Positions 1 to 7,500 of a stretch of DNA of 7,873 nucleotides are shown in pieces; the first letter of the stretch is position 1; the number at the start of each line of letters is the position of its first letter. The DNA comes from an uncultured Eubacterium sp. GTDB lineage: Bacteria > Bacillota > Clostridia > Lachnospirales > Lachnospiraceae. The DNA lies in the NCBI GenBank assembly GCA_910579075.1, contig CAJTSV010000035.1, forward strand, positions 1 to 7,873, in the 5' to 3' direction. The notes under the pieces are model-generated. The model saw nothing but the letters and a program-made list of their open reading frames with translations, had not been told where the DNA came from and made no database searches. The translations under genes and the position numbers were made by a program.

Positions 1-881
1 AAGGATGCGGCAGCGGGAACCTGTTTGAAATACAGACAAAAAAACAGCCTGTATTCTGCCGCGCCTGCATTCTGGCTGCCGGTGCAATGGCAGCGAAAAA
101 GACCGGAAGCGATGGAAGCGGGTATATTTATGCAAAGCAGCTCGGTCATACGGTCAAAAAGCCGCTGCCGGCACTGACAGCACTGATTGCAGAAAAATCG
201 GGCCATATGCTGCCGGCCGGCGTCCGCACAGACTGCAGGGCATCGCTGTTTATAGACGGCAGGCAGAAAGCATCGGAGCGGGGAGAATTGCAGATAACAG
301 ATTATGGCATTTCCGGCATTGTGATTTTCCAGTTCAGCCGCATTGCAGCCCGGGCGCTGGACGAGGGAAGGCGGGTACAGGTTTCCCTTGATTTCAAGCC
401 GGATATCCCGCAGCAGCAGCTGGCAGATTACATAACCAGCCGGTTTCAGGGCGTTTTTACCGGGCATAAAAAATGCAGGGATGCACTCGAAGGATTTGTA
501 CCGGATAAGCTGGCTGCGGCTTTGCTGAAACGAAGCGGCGTTCCGTTTGACGGCATTTGCAGGGAGTGCAGCACCAAACAGGTATCTCGTCTTGCAGGAC
601 AGATGAAAGACTGCAGGATTACCATTACAGGAACCAGAAATTTTGACTCTGCCCAGGCTGTCTCAGGCGGCATTCCGGTTACGGAAATCCACGCACAGAG
701 CATGGAATCCCGGCTGGTAAGGGGGCTTTATTTTGCAGGGGAAATCATAGACGTCGATGCAAAGTGCGGCGGATATAACCTGCAGTGGGCGTGGTCAAGC
801 GGATATACCGCAGGAAGGAGCATACAGACATATGATACGAGTTCAGCAGATAAGGGTACCCCTCAATCACAGCAGGGATAA
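1..881 (+). CDS. HI0933/BaiN-type NAD(P)/FAD-dependent oxidoreductase, 5'-truncated by window edge
   Basis: This is the C-terminal part of a flavoprotein of the HI0933 family (also annotated BaiN-like or aminoacetone oxidase-like). The frame is open from base 3, and the residues before the first ATG (87) already match the family (CILAAGA followed by KKTGSDGSGY), so 87 is not the true start. About 292 codons are present out of the usual 400 or so; the N-terminal dinucleotide-binding motif lies outside the window. Visible family signatures are GELQITDYGISG near 282-318, the stretch SGGIPVTEI near 663-692, and the C-terminal FAD-contact block GLYFAGEIIDVD plus CGGYNLQWAWSSG at about 723-803. Family members are soluble FAD enzymes; physiological substrates are mostly unproven, so no reaction is assigned. 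The last roughly 17 residues are low-conservation tail encoded in the overlap with the next gene, which suggests translational coupling. Family assignment is firm, specific function is not. Confidence 0.88.
   Translation, partial: GCGSGNLFEIQTKKQPVFCRACILAAGAMAAKKTGSDGSGYIYAKQLGHTVKKPLPALTALIAEKSGHMLPAGVRTDCRASLFIDGRQKASERGELQITDYGISGIVIFQFSRIAARALDEGRRVQVSLDFKPDIPQQQLADYITSRFQGVFTGHKKCRDALEGFVPDKLAAALLKRSGVPFDGICRECSTKQVSRLAGQMKDCRITITGTRNFDSAQAVSGGIPVTEIHAQSMESRLVRGLYFAGEIIDVDAKCGGYNLQWAWSSGYTAGRSIQTYDTSSADKGTPQSQQG
812..820 (+). promoter_or_regulatory. Ribosome binding site fixing the 832 start
   Basis: The string aggaaggag lies inside the end of the upstream flavoprotein gene, 11 bases before ATG 832. 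It supports this start over the in-frame ATG at 757, which lies far inside the upstream gene. The ribosome finishing the upstream gene would pass over this site, consistent with coupled translation. Confidence 0.7.
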
Positions 882-2445
882 TATCGAACATAAAATACGC
901 AAAATACTGAACCTGAAAAAGGACAGGGAATTTACATTTGAAATACAAAAGCAGTCTATTGACGCAAGGCGCGGAAAAGAAGCGGTTTATGTCTATACAG
1001 CAGATGCTGATCTGGGCATGCGGCCGGAAAAAGAAAAAAAGTTTGTCGAAAAGATTCACAATAACAATATTATGTTAACTAACGACAAGCCATACCATTT
1101 TTCCCAGACCGGGACTGCAAGCCTGCGCCACCGTCCGGTTATCGCAGGAAGCGGCCCGGCCGGCATGTTCTGTGCATACCTTTTGGCGCTGCATGGCTAC
1201 CATCCGGTTATCCTCGAGCGCGGAAAAACCGCAGAAGAACGCCGGCAGGATGTGGAGCAGTTCTGGAAGGACGGCATTTTAAATCCGGGCTCGAATGTCC
1301 AGTTCGGGGAAGGCGGTGCCGGTACCTTCTCAGACGGAAAGCTGAATACGCTTGTCAAAGACCCGTCGGGCAGAAACCGCTTTGTGCTGGAAACGTTTGT
1401 CCGATTCGGGGCAGACAGCAGCATTTTATATGTGAATAAGCCGCATATCGGTACGGACATGCTGACCGGCATTCTGGAAAACATGCGGGAAGAAATTATC
1501 CGGCTGGGCGGTACCTTTTACTTTGAAACCTGCCTGACTGATTTTGAAGTCAAAAATGACAGGGTCTGCTCTGTTACGGTCGAATCTCCCATGGGCAGGC
1601 AGCAGATTCCGGCTGACGTGCTTATCCTCGCCATCGGGCACAGTGCAAGGGACACGTATGAAATGCTGCTGCAAAAGCAGGTGCCGATGCAGGCAAAAGC
1701 ATTTGCGGTCGGTTTGCGTATTGAGCATCCGCAGAGCATGATAAATGAGCTGCAATACCACGGTGCGGATATGCGTTACCTGCCGGCAGCCTCTTATAAG
1801 GTATCTGCTTCCATGCCGGACGGGCGGGGTGTTTATTCCTTCTGCATGTGCCCGGGCGGGTATGTGGTAAATGCTTCATCGGAAGAAGGGCGTCTTGCCA
1901 TCAACGGCATGAGCTATCACAAGCGTGACGGAAAAAATGCGAACAGCGCTGTCATTGCTGCTGTCACGCCGCAGGATTATGCACGGTTTGGCGATTCCCC
2001 GCTTGCGGGCATTGCATTCCAGCGAGAGCTCGAAGAACGGGCATTTAAGCTTGGAAACGGGAAAATCGTACAGCAGCTGTATGGGGATTATAAAGAAGGG
2101 CGCATATCGTCCGGGTATGGGGATTTCGCTTCCCAGACAAAGGGAGAAAGCACCTTTGCAGATTTAAATACACTGCTGCCGCAGGAACTGGGCCAGGCAC
2201 TGATTGCCGGAATGGAACGGTTTGACACTTATATTCACGGGTTTAACCGGCCGGATGCCATATTATCCGGAATCGAAAGCCGGACCTCATCCCCGGTGCG
2301 GATTCTGCGGGATGAACAGTTCCAGAGTGCTGTACGCGGCATTTTCCCGTGCGGGGAAGGAGCCGGGTATGCCGGGGGCATCATGTCGGCTGCTATGGAC
2401 GGGATGAAAGCGGCAGAGGCCATCGGGGCGCTGTGGCGGTTTTAG
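832..2445 (+). CDS. FAD-dependent dehydrogenase, COG2509 family
   Basis: This is a complete 537-residue protein of the COG2509 family of uncharacterised FAD-dependent dehydrogenases. The start is placed at ATG 832 because GGAAGGAG lies 11 bases upstream and the protein then begins MIRVQQIRVPL, as family members do; an in-frame ATG at 757 would add 25 residues that merely re-read the upstream gene in another frame. An N-terminal domain of about 100 residues (containing SIDARRG) precedes the dinucleotide-binding loop GSGPAG at residues 106-111. Next come the family signature FGEGGAGTFSDGKLNT (from residue 158), YVNKPHIGTD, ESRTSSPVRI, and a second FAD-contact loop CGEGAGYAGGI near residues 507-517. 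Length and motifs are normal, with no visible lesion. It overlaps the preceding flavoprotein gene by 50 bp and is followed by a terminator, so the two probably form the end of one transcript. No substrate can be named from sequence. Confidence 0.92.
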   Translation: MIRVQQIRVPLNHSRDNIEHKIRKILNLKKDREFTFEIQKQSIDARRGKEAVYVYTADADLGMRPEKEKKFVEKIHNNNIMLTNDKPYHFSQTGTASLRHRPVIAGSGPAGMFCAYLLALHGYHPVILERGKTAEERRQDVEQFWKDGILNPGSNVQFGEGGAGTFSDGKLNTLVKDPSGRNRFVLETFVRFGADSSILYVNKPHIGTDMLTGILENMREEIIRLGGTFYFETCLTDFEVKNDRVCSVTVESPMGRQQIPADVLILAIGHSARDTYEMLLQKQVPMQAKAFAVGLRIEHPQSMINELQYHGADMRYLPAASYKVSASMPDGRGVYSFCMCPGGYVVNASSEEGRLAINGMSYHKRDGKNANSAVIAAVTPQDYARFGDSPLAGIAFQRELEERAFKLGNGKIVQQLYGDYKEGRISSGYGDFASQTKGESTFADLNTLLPQELGQALIAGMERFDTYIHGFNRPDAILSGIESRTSSPVRILRDEQFQSAVRGIFPCGEGAGYAGGIMSAAMDGMKAAEAIGALWRF

Positions 2446-2474
2446 AGATAAAATAATTGGAACGGATATACCTG

Positions 2475-2508
2475 CAGCACTCTGCCAGAAGGCAGGGTGT
2501 TGTTTTAT
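2475..2508 (+). terminator. Rho-independent terminator after the flavoprotein pair
   Basis: A 12-bp stem (cagcactctgcc paired with ggcagggtgttg, two G-T wobbles, no mismatch) encloses the tetraloop agaa and is followed directly by TTTTAT. It begins 30 bp after the stop at 2445 and separates the flavoprotein unit from the mutS promoter. Confidence 0.85.
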
Positions 2509-2553
2509 GCTCCGGCATATTTCGTCAAAATTCGCCAAAAAAGAAACTTTCCC

Positions 2554-2582
2554 TTGCCGATTCCTGCAGAGAAGGGTATAAT
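2554..2582 (+). promoter_or_regulatory. Sigma-A type promoter of the mutS operon
   Basis: A -35 box TTGCCG (2554-2559) and a perfect -10 box TATAAT (2577-2582) are separated by exactly 17 bases. Transcription would begin near 2588-2590, giving a leader of about 75 bases before ATG 2665. The position, directly after the terminator and before mutS, fits an independent housekeeping promoter for mutS-mutL-miaA. Confidence 0.82.
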
Positions 2583-2602
2583 ACTTTTGATTTATCTTCA
2601 TA

Positions 2603-2622
2603 GAGTGAAATGGATATCACTC
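2603..2622 (+). other. Small hairpin in the mutS leader
   Basis: The inverted repeat gagtga / tcactc (6 bp, 8-base loop) falls in the inferred 5' leader between the promoter and the mutS ribosome binding site. No U-run follows, so it is not a terminator. It could be a leader structure or chance. Confidence 0.35.
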
Positions 2623-2664
2623 CCGACATAACCAAAAGAAAAGAATAGTGAGGTTTAAAATACA

Positions 2665-3165
2665 ATGGCAGATATGATGTCAGACGCAACCCCGATGATG
2701 CGGCAGTACCTGCAGATGAAGGAACAGTATAAGGACTGCATTTTGTTTTACCGCCTGGGTGACTTTTATGAAATGTTTTTTGACGACGCATTAAAGGCAT
2801 CCAAGGAGCTGGAACTGACGCTGACCGGGAAAAACTGCGGGCTGGAGGAACGCGCCCCGATGTGCGGTGTTCCGTATCATTCCGTGGAAGGCTATCTGAA
2901 CAGGCTGGTAGAAAAAGGGTATAAGGTTGCAATCTGTGAACAGGCAGAAGACCCGAAGCAGTCCAGGGGCATTGTACACCGGGAAGTCATCCGCGTGGTC
3001 ACGCCGGGTACCAATACAAACCTGCAGGCGCTGGATGAATCCAAAAACAATTATATTATGTCCATTCTTTACCTGAATGGCCGCTACGGCGTGTCCATTG
3101 CAGATGTCACAACCGGCGATTATTATGTAACGGACCGAGCAGAAGCTGTTAGACGAGGTAAATAA
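2665..3165 (+). CDS. mutS: MutS N-terminal fragment (mismatch-recognition domain)
   Basis: As written, translation from ATG 2665 yields 166 residues. The start has a modest GTGAGG ribosome site ending 11 bases upstream; in-frame ATGs at 2674 and 2677 are less likely because family members begin a short distance before the TPMM/YLQMKEQYKD segment. Residues 1 to about 115 form an intact mismatch-recognition domain with the F-Y-E motif, followed by the start of the connector. The last 9 residues or so (after VTD) are out of frame. The fragment lacks the ATPase and clamp domains and would not support repair alone. Confidence 0.75.
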   Translation: MADMMSDATPMMRQYLQMKEQYKDCILFYRLGDFYEMFFDDALKASKELELTLTGKNCGLEERAPMCGVPYHSVEGYLNRLVEKGYKVAICEQAEDPKQSRGIVHREVIRVVTPGTNTNLQALDESKNNYIMSILYLNGRYGVSIADVTTGDYYVTDRAEAVRRGK

Positions 3166-5320
3166 ATTTGCACCCCCTGAAATTATCTGCAACGAAGCAT
3201 TTTACATAAGCGGCACAGACCTTGAGGACCTGCGCGGGCGGCTCGGCGTCAGCATTTATTCCCTGGATGCATGGTATTTTTCGGATGAAACAGCTGCCGC
3301 TGCGCTGCTTGCGCATTTTAAGGTGAACAGCCTTGAGGGGCTCGGCTTAAAGGATTATCCATGCGGCGCTGCGGCAGCCGGCGCGCTGCTCAAATATCTG
3401 TATGAAACGCAGAAAAACTCACTGGAACATTTATCTGCCATTCATCCATATACAACCGGCATGTTTATGGTTATCGACAGCTCCACAAGGCGGAACCTGG
3501 AGCTTGTGGAAACGATGCGCGAAAAGCAGAAACGCGGCTCGCTGCTCTGGGTGCTGGATAAAACGAAAACCGCCATGGGTGCACGCACGCTGCGCTCTTA
3601 TGTAGAACAGCCTTTAATCGAATGCAGCGAAATCGAACGCCGGTATGATGCGATTGAGGAATTAAACAGCCGGGTCATTGACCGGGAAGAAATCCGCGAA
3701 TACCTGCATCCGATTCATGACCTTGAACGGCTCATTGGACGGGTCACTTACCAGACCGCAAACCCGCGGGACTTAATTGCACTGCGCAATTCCATAAAAA
3801 TGATAGCGCCGTTAAAAAAGCTGCTGGAAGATTTCCAGTGTCCGCTGCTGCAGGAAACAAGGGAAAACATGGATTCCCTGGAAGATGTCTATGAACTGAT
3901 TGATGCTTCAATCGAAGAAGAAGCTCCGGTTTCGGTACGGGAAGGCGGCATTTTGAAAAACGGCTTCCGGGAAGACATCGACAAGCTGCGCGAGGCAAGG
4001 ACAAACGGCAAGACCTGGCTGGCAGACGTCGAAAAAAAAGAACGGGACGAAACCGGCATTAAAAACTTAAAAATCAAGCATAATAAAGTATTCGGCTATT
4101 ATCTGGAAGTCACCAATTCTTATAAAAACCTGGTGCCGGAGCGCTATGTGCGAAGGCAGACACTGGCCAACGCAGAGCGTTATATTACACCAGAGTTAAA
4201 AGAACTGGAAGATATGATTTTAGGCGCACAGGATAAGCTTGTCGTGCTCGAATACGATTATTTCTGTGAAATACGAAGCCAGATTGCCGGACAGGTCGTG
4301 CGCATCCAGAAAACTGCGAAAGCGCTCGCTGTATTAGACGTGCTGGCATCGCTGGCCGCTGTGGCAGAAACAAACCATTACTGCAGGCCTTCCCTGAATA
4401 CATCCGGCGTTATAGACATTCAGGAAGGGCGTCATCCGGTAGTTGAAAAAATGATAAGCCACGACATGTTTATTACAAATGATACTTACCTGGACAATGA
4501 AAAGAGCCGCATTTCGATTATTACCGGCCCGAATATGGCAGGAAAATCCACCTATATGCGCCAGACGGCCCTGATTGTCATGATGGCGCAGATGGGCAGC
4601 TTTGTCCCGGCCAAATCGGCCAATATCGGCATTGCAGACCGTGTCTTTACCAGGGTCGGCGCTTCGGACGATCTGGCCAGCGGGCAGAGCACCTTTATGG
4701 TCGAAATGAACGAGGTGGCAAATATCCTGCGCAGCGCTACGGATAAAAGCCTTCTGATTCTGGATGAAATCGGGCGCGGAACAAGCACCTTTGACGGGTT
4801 AAGCATAGCCTGGGCCGTTGTGGAGCATATTTCCAATCCGAAGCTGCTCGGCGCGAAAACGCTGTTTGCCACGCATTACCATGAACTGACCGAGCTGGAA
4901 GGAAAGCTGGACAACGTCAGCAATTACTGCATCGCCGTCAAGGAAAAAGGCGATGATATCGTATTTTTACGCAAAATAGTAAAAGGCGGGGCAGACAAAA
5001 GCTACGGCATTCAGGTCGCAAAGCTTGCAGGAGTGCCAGACAGCGTGATTGAGCGGGCAAAAGAAATCGTAGAGGAACTGAGCGCAAACGACATTACGGA
5101 GATTGCCAAAAACCTGACCGTCAGAAAATCCGCCACCCAGCACAAAAAGAAGAAAGCACAGCCCGATACGCTGGATTTAGAACAGATTTCGCTGTTTGAT
5201 ACGGTAAAGGATGACGATATTATAGAAGAACTGCGCAGCGTGGATATCAGCTCCATGACGCCGTTAGAAGCCATGAACAAGCTGAATGAGCTGCAAAATA
5301 AGGTGAAAAACCGGTGGTAA
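3137..5320 (+). CDS. mutS: MutS C-terminal fragment (connector to ATPase)
   Basis: The frame is open and family-like from 3137 for 727 codons. It has no ATG between 3137 and 3323; the first plausible internal start is GTG 3323, which would give 665 residues and lacks a convincing ribosome site. It carries the rest of the connector, lever, clamp, the ABC-type ATPase with Walker A and B, the dimerisation helix-turn-helix and the C-terminal beta-clamp motif, but no mismatch-binding domain. It ends with TAA at 5318-5320, 96 bp before mutL. The intact coding state over 2 kb suggests the lesion is recent or artefactual. Confidence 0.75.
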   Translation, partial: EQKLLDEVNKFAPPEIICNEAFYISGTDLEDLRGRLGVSIYSLDAWYFSDETAAAALLAHFKVNSLEGLGLKDYPCGAAAAGALLKYLYETQKNSLEHLSAIHPYTTGMFMVIDSSTRRNLELVETMREKQKRGSLLWVLDKTKTAMGARTLRSYVEQPLIECSEIERRYDAIEELNSRVIDREEIREYLHPIHDLERLIGRVTYQTANPRDLIALRNSIKMIAPLKKLLEDFQCPLLQETRENMDSLEDVYELIDASIEEEAPVSVREGGILKNGFREDIDKLREARTNGKTWLADVEKKERDETGIKNLKIKHNKVFGYYLEVTNSYKNLVPERYVRRQTLANAERYITPELKELEDMILGAQDKLVVLEYDYFCEIRSQIAGQVVRIQKTAKALAVLDVLASLAAVAETNHYCRPSLNTSGVIDIQEGRHPVVEKMISHDMFITNDTYLDNEKSRISIITGPNMAGKSTYMRQTALIVMMAQMGSFVPAKSANIGIADRVFTRVGASDDLASGQSTFMVEMNEVANILRSATDKSLLILDEIGRGTSTFDGLSIAWAVVEHISNPKLLGAKTLFATHYHELTELEGKLDNVSNYCIAVKEKGDDIVFLRKIVKGGADKSYGIQVAKLAGVPDSVIERAKEIVEELSANDITEIAKNLTVRKSATQHKKKKAQPDTLDLEQISLFDTVKDDDIIEELRSVDISSMTPLEAMNKLNELQNKVKNRW

Positions 5321-5416
5321 CTGCAGGATGGCACATCTGAAAATCGCGGCATGCATATCCGGCATGAAAAACAATAAAAAAACGGGCGTCTGGCTTGAAA
5401 AGGAAGGTGATATTCT

Positions 5417-7450
5417 ATGCCGCAGATACAGGTATTGGATGAACAGACCATAGATAAAATCGCAGCCGGGGAAGTGGTTGAACGGCCTTCTTCGGTCGTA
5501 AAGGAGCTTGTAGAAAATGCGGTGGATGCAAAAGCAACGGCCATCACCATCGAAATCAAGGATGGGGGCACTTCCTTTATCCGCATTACCGACAACGGGC
5601 AGGGCATTCCGAAAGCGCAGGTTCCGTCAGCCTTCCTGCGTCATGCAACAAGCAAGCTGACCAGCATCGAAGACCTGCTTACAATATCCTCGCTCGGCTT
5701 TCGCGGTGAAGCCTTATCGAGCATTGCGGCTGTTGCGCAGGTAGAGCTGATTACAAAAACCGCCTCAGAGCTGACCGGGACAAGGTATGTGATAGAAGGC
5801 TCGAAGGAAAAGAGCATCGAAGATATCGGAGCGCCTGAGGGCACGACATTTCTGGTACGGAACCTGTTTTACAATACGCCTGCCCGTCAGAAATTTTTAA
5901 AATCCGCGCAGACCGAAGCTGCGTATATTTCCACGCTTGCCGAACGCCTGGCGCTGTCGCACCCGGATATTTCGTTTCAGGTCATTATCAATAACCAGCC
6001 AAAGCTGCATACCAGTGGCAACACACAGATAAAAGACATTATTTACCATATATTCGGACGGGATATTGCCGGCGGGGTGCTTGCGGTCAGCGGAAAAAAA
6101 GAGCTGCTGTCTGTAAACGGATTTATCGGCAAGCCGTTTATCAGCAGGGGCAACCGGAATTTTGAAACATATTTTATTAACGGGCGCTATATCAAAAGCC
6201 CGCTGATTACCAGGTGCATTGAAGATGCGTATAAGCCGTTTTTAATGAAGCACCAGTACCCGTTTACCGTGCTGCAGATTTCCATAGACAGTGAACAGAT
6301 TGACGTCAACGTCCATCCGTCAAAAATGGAAATCCGCTTCCAGCAGAGCGAAAAGGTATATGAGCAGCTGACGGAGCTTATTTCAGATGCCTTAAAACAA
6401 AAAGACCTGATACCGGAAGTATCAGCCGATAAGGAAACAGCCAAAAAGTCTGGCGGACAAAAACCGGCAAAACCGCTGGAACGAAGGCCGGAACCATTTG
6501 AAGCAAACCGTCTTGCAGCAATTGCAAAGGCAGTCGCAAAAGACAGCCCGTATGAGCGCAAATACACGCATCTTTCCGGTAATGTGCAGAAATATGTACC
6601 AAAACCAGAAGCTGCTGGCACCGCCCGGAAAAACATGCTGTCTCTACAGCCTGTTACTCATAAAAACCAGCAGCCAGGAGCTGATACAGCTGTAAATGAA
6701 AACCAGCAGCCAGTATCGGAAATATCTGGCAGCCAGCAGGCTGATTCCGGCAAAAATACAGGCCCGCAGCCGGACTCCTGTGCTGCGGCTGTCGATAACC
6801 AGCCATCCGGTACCCAGATGACAATTGCCGAACCGGAATATTACCATGCTGATTTTATAAAAGAAGCAAAGCGGCGCAACTATACGATTATCGGACAGCT
6901 GTTTGACACCTACTGGCTGGTACAGGCAGAGCAGGAGTTATTTATTATCGACCAGCATGCGGCCCATGAAAAAGTACTGTACGAAAAAATGATGGCACAG
7001 TTAGCAGAACACGAGTTTACTTCCCAGCAAATCAGCCCGCCTGTGATTATTACCATGACCACGCAGGAGCAGGAACTGTTTGAAACGTACCGGGAATTGT
7101 TTGAAAAAGCAGGATTTGAGGTAAACCCGTTTGGCGGAAGGGAATATTCCATCTGCGCCGTTCCGGCGAACCTGTACAGCCTGAACCAGAAAGAGCTGTT
7201 TTTGGAAATGCTGGACGGCCTTGCGCATGACACCGGACGGCATACGCCGGATATCATACTGGAAAAAATTGCGTCCATGTCCTGCAAGGCAGCGGTCAAA
7301 GGCAGGCAGAGACTGTCGCGGATGGAAGCAGAACAGCTGCTGGCAGATTTGCTGGAACTTGAAAATCCATACCACTGCCCGCATGGCCGGCCGACAATTA
7401 TCGCAATGTCCAGAATGGAGCTTGAGAAGAAATTTAAGCGGATTGTATAG
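5417..7450 (+). CDS. mutL: DNA mismatch repair protein MutL with endonuclease motif
   Basis: MutL couples mismatch recognition by MutS to strand incision. The protein is complete at 677 residues; ATG 5417 follows an AGGAAGGTGA ribosome site (5401-5410). The N-terminal GHKL ATPase shows ELVENAVDA with the catalytic Glu30 and Mg-binding Asn34, DNGQGI at 59-64, SLGFRGEALSSI from 92 and the NLFYNTPAR motif, then DVNVHPSKMEIRF. A Pro/Gln-rich linker of roughly 130 residues follows. The C-terminal dimerisation and nuclease domain carries DQHA-x2-E-x4-E at 512-523, SCKAAVK around Cys623 and CPHGRP at 654-659, the metal-binding set of nuclease-active MutL. QQISPP at 537-542 aligns with the site of the beta-clamp motif QEMIVP known in Bacillus subtilis MutL; that role is inferred. 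No lesion is seen. It is cotranscribed with mutS and miaA by position. Confidence 0.97.
   Translation: MPQIQVLDEQTIDKIAAGEVVERPSSVVKELVENAVDAKATAITIEIKDGGTSFIRITDNGQGIPKAQVPSAFLRHATSKLTSIEDLLTISSLGFRGEALSSIAAVAQVELITKTASELTGTRYVIEGSKEKSIEDIGAPEGTTFLVRNLFYNTPARQKFLKSAQTEAAYISTLAERLALSHPDISFQVIINNQPKLHTSGNTQIKDIIYHIFGRDIAGGVLAVSGKKELLSVNGFIGKPFISRGNRNFETYFINGRYIKSPLITRCIEDAYKPFLMKHQYPFTVLQISIDSEQIDVNVHPSKMEIRFQQSEKVYEQLTELISDALKQKDLIPEVSADKETAKKSGGQKPAKPLERRPEPFEANRLAAIAKAVAKDSPYERKYTHLSGNVQKYVPKPEAAGTARKNMLSLQPVTHKNQQPGADTAVNENQQPVSEISGSQQADSGKNTGPQPDSCAAAVDNQPSGTQMTIAEPEYYHADFIKEAKRRNYTIIGQLFDTYWLVQAEQELFIIDQHAAHEKVLYEKMMAQLAEHEFTSQQISPPVIITMTTQEQELFETYRELFEKAGFEVNPFGGREYSICAVPANLYSLNQKELFLEMLDGLAHDTGRHTPDIILEKIASMSCKAAVKGRQRLSRMEAEQLLADLLELENPYHCPHGRPTIIAMSRMELEKKFKRIV
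6663..6713 (+). repeat. Imperfect repeat in the MutL linker
   Basis: The 15-mer aaaaccagcagccag occurs at 6663-6677 and again at 6699-6713, exactly 36 bp apart, so the reading frame is kept and NQQP is encoded twice. Related QQ/QP units (SQQAD, NQPSGT) follow downstream. It lies in the disordered linker between the ATPase and nuclease domains, where length changes are tolerated. Confidence 0.6.
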
Positions 7451-7475
7451 CGGGTGCTGATTGGACAGCATGCCG
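7451..7475 (+). other. Hairpin between mutL and miaA
   Basis: Beginning directly after the mutL stop, cggtgctg-like bases pair with cagcat(g)ccg around the loop attgga, giving about 9 pairs with one wobble and one bulged base. An A-run, not a T-run, follows on the + strand, so it is not a rho-independent terminator for this transcript. It may be an RNA processing or stability element, or chance. Confidence 0.35.
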
Positions 7476-7500
7476 AAAAAAACAGGGAGCTTGTGTAACA

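Larger units (their letters stand above)
2665..5320 (+). pseudogene. mutS: DNA mismatch repair protein MutS, interrupted by a frameshift
   Basis: MutS binds base mismatches and small loops in DNA and, using ATP, forms a sliding clamp that recruits MutL. Joining the two frames at 3136 gives a conceptual protein of about 884 residues, normal for clostridial MutS. In order: the mismatch-binding motif F-Y-E at residues 34-36 in GDFYEMF; the connector domain; the lever/clamp region (GYYLEV and ERYITPELKE near 477-510); Walker A GPNMAGKST at 621-629; Walker B ILDE ending at D700-E701; and the helix-turn-helix dimer segment SYGIQVAKLAG. A probable beta-clamp binding motif QISLF follows at 840-844. 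The upstream frame runs to VTD (3127-3135) and then reads non-family residues to a stop at 3163-3165. The downstream frame reads EQKLLDEVNKF from 3137. One extra base (for example the second C at 3135-3136) or a loss of 2, 5 or 8 bases would explain it. If real, mismatch repair is abolished; a sequencing or assembly error is also possible. Confidence 0.9.

Noticed and set aside
757..831. N-terminal extension of the second flavoprotein from ATG 757
   Set aside because: The extra 25 residues are the upstream gene's conserved GGYNLQWAWSSG region read out of frame; the 832 start has a proper ribosome site and a family-like N-terminus.
3127..3165. Programmed ribosomal frameshift in mutS
   Set aside because: No slippery heptamer, internal Shine-Dalgarno or strong downstream structure is apparent at the switch, and MutS is not known to use recoding.
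5328..5453. Possible 41-residue small ORF filling the mutS-mutL gap
   Set aside because: It begins with a poor ribosome site and runs out of frame 34 bp into mutL; nothing resembles a known peptide. The 96-bp gap seems to hold only the mutL ribosome site.
5011..5607. 198-codon open frame on the - strand across the mutS-mutL junction
   Set aside because: It is antisense to conserved MutS and MutL coding sequence, its Ser/Cys/Phe-rich composition is typical of a reversed coding strand, and no ribosome site or known motif was seen.
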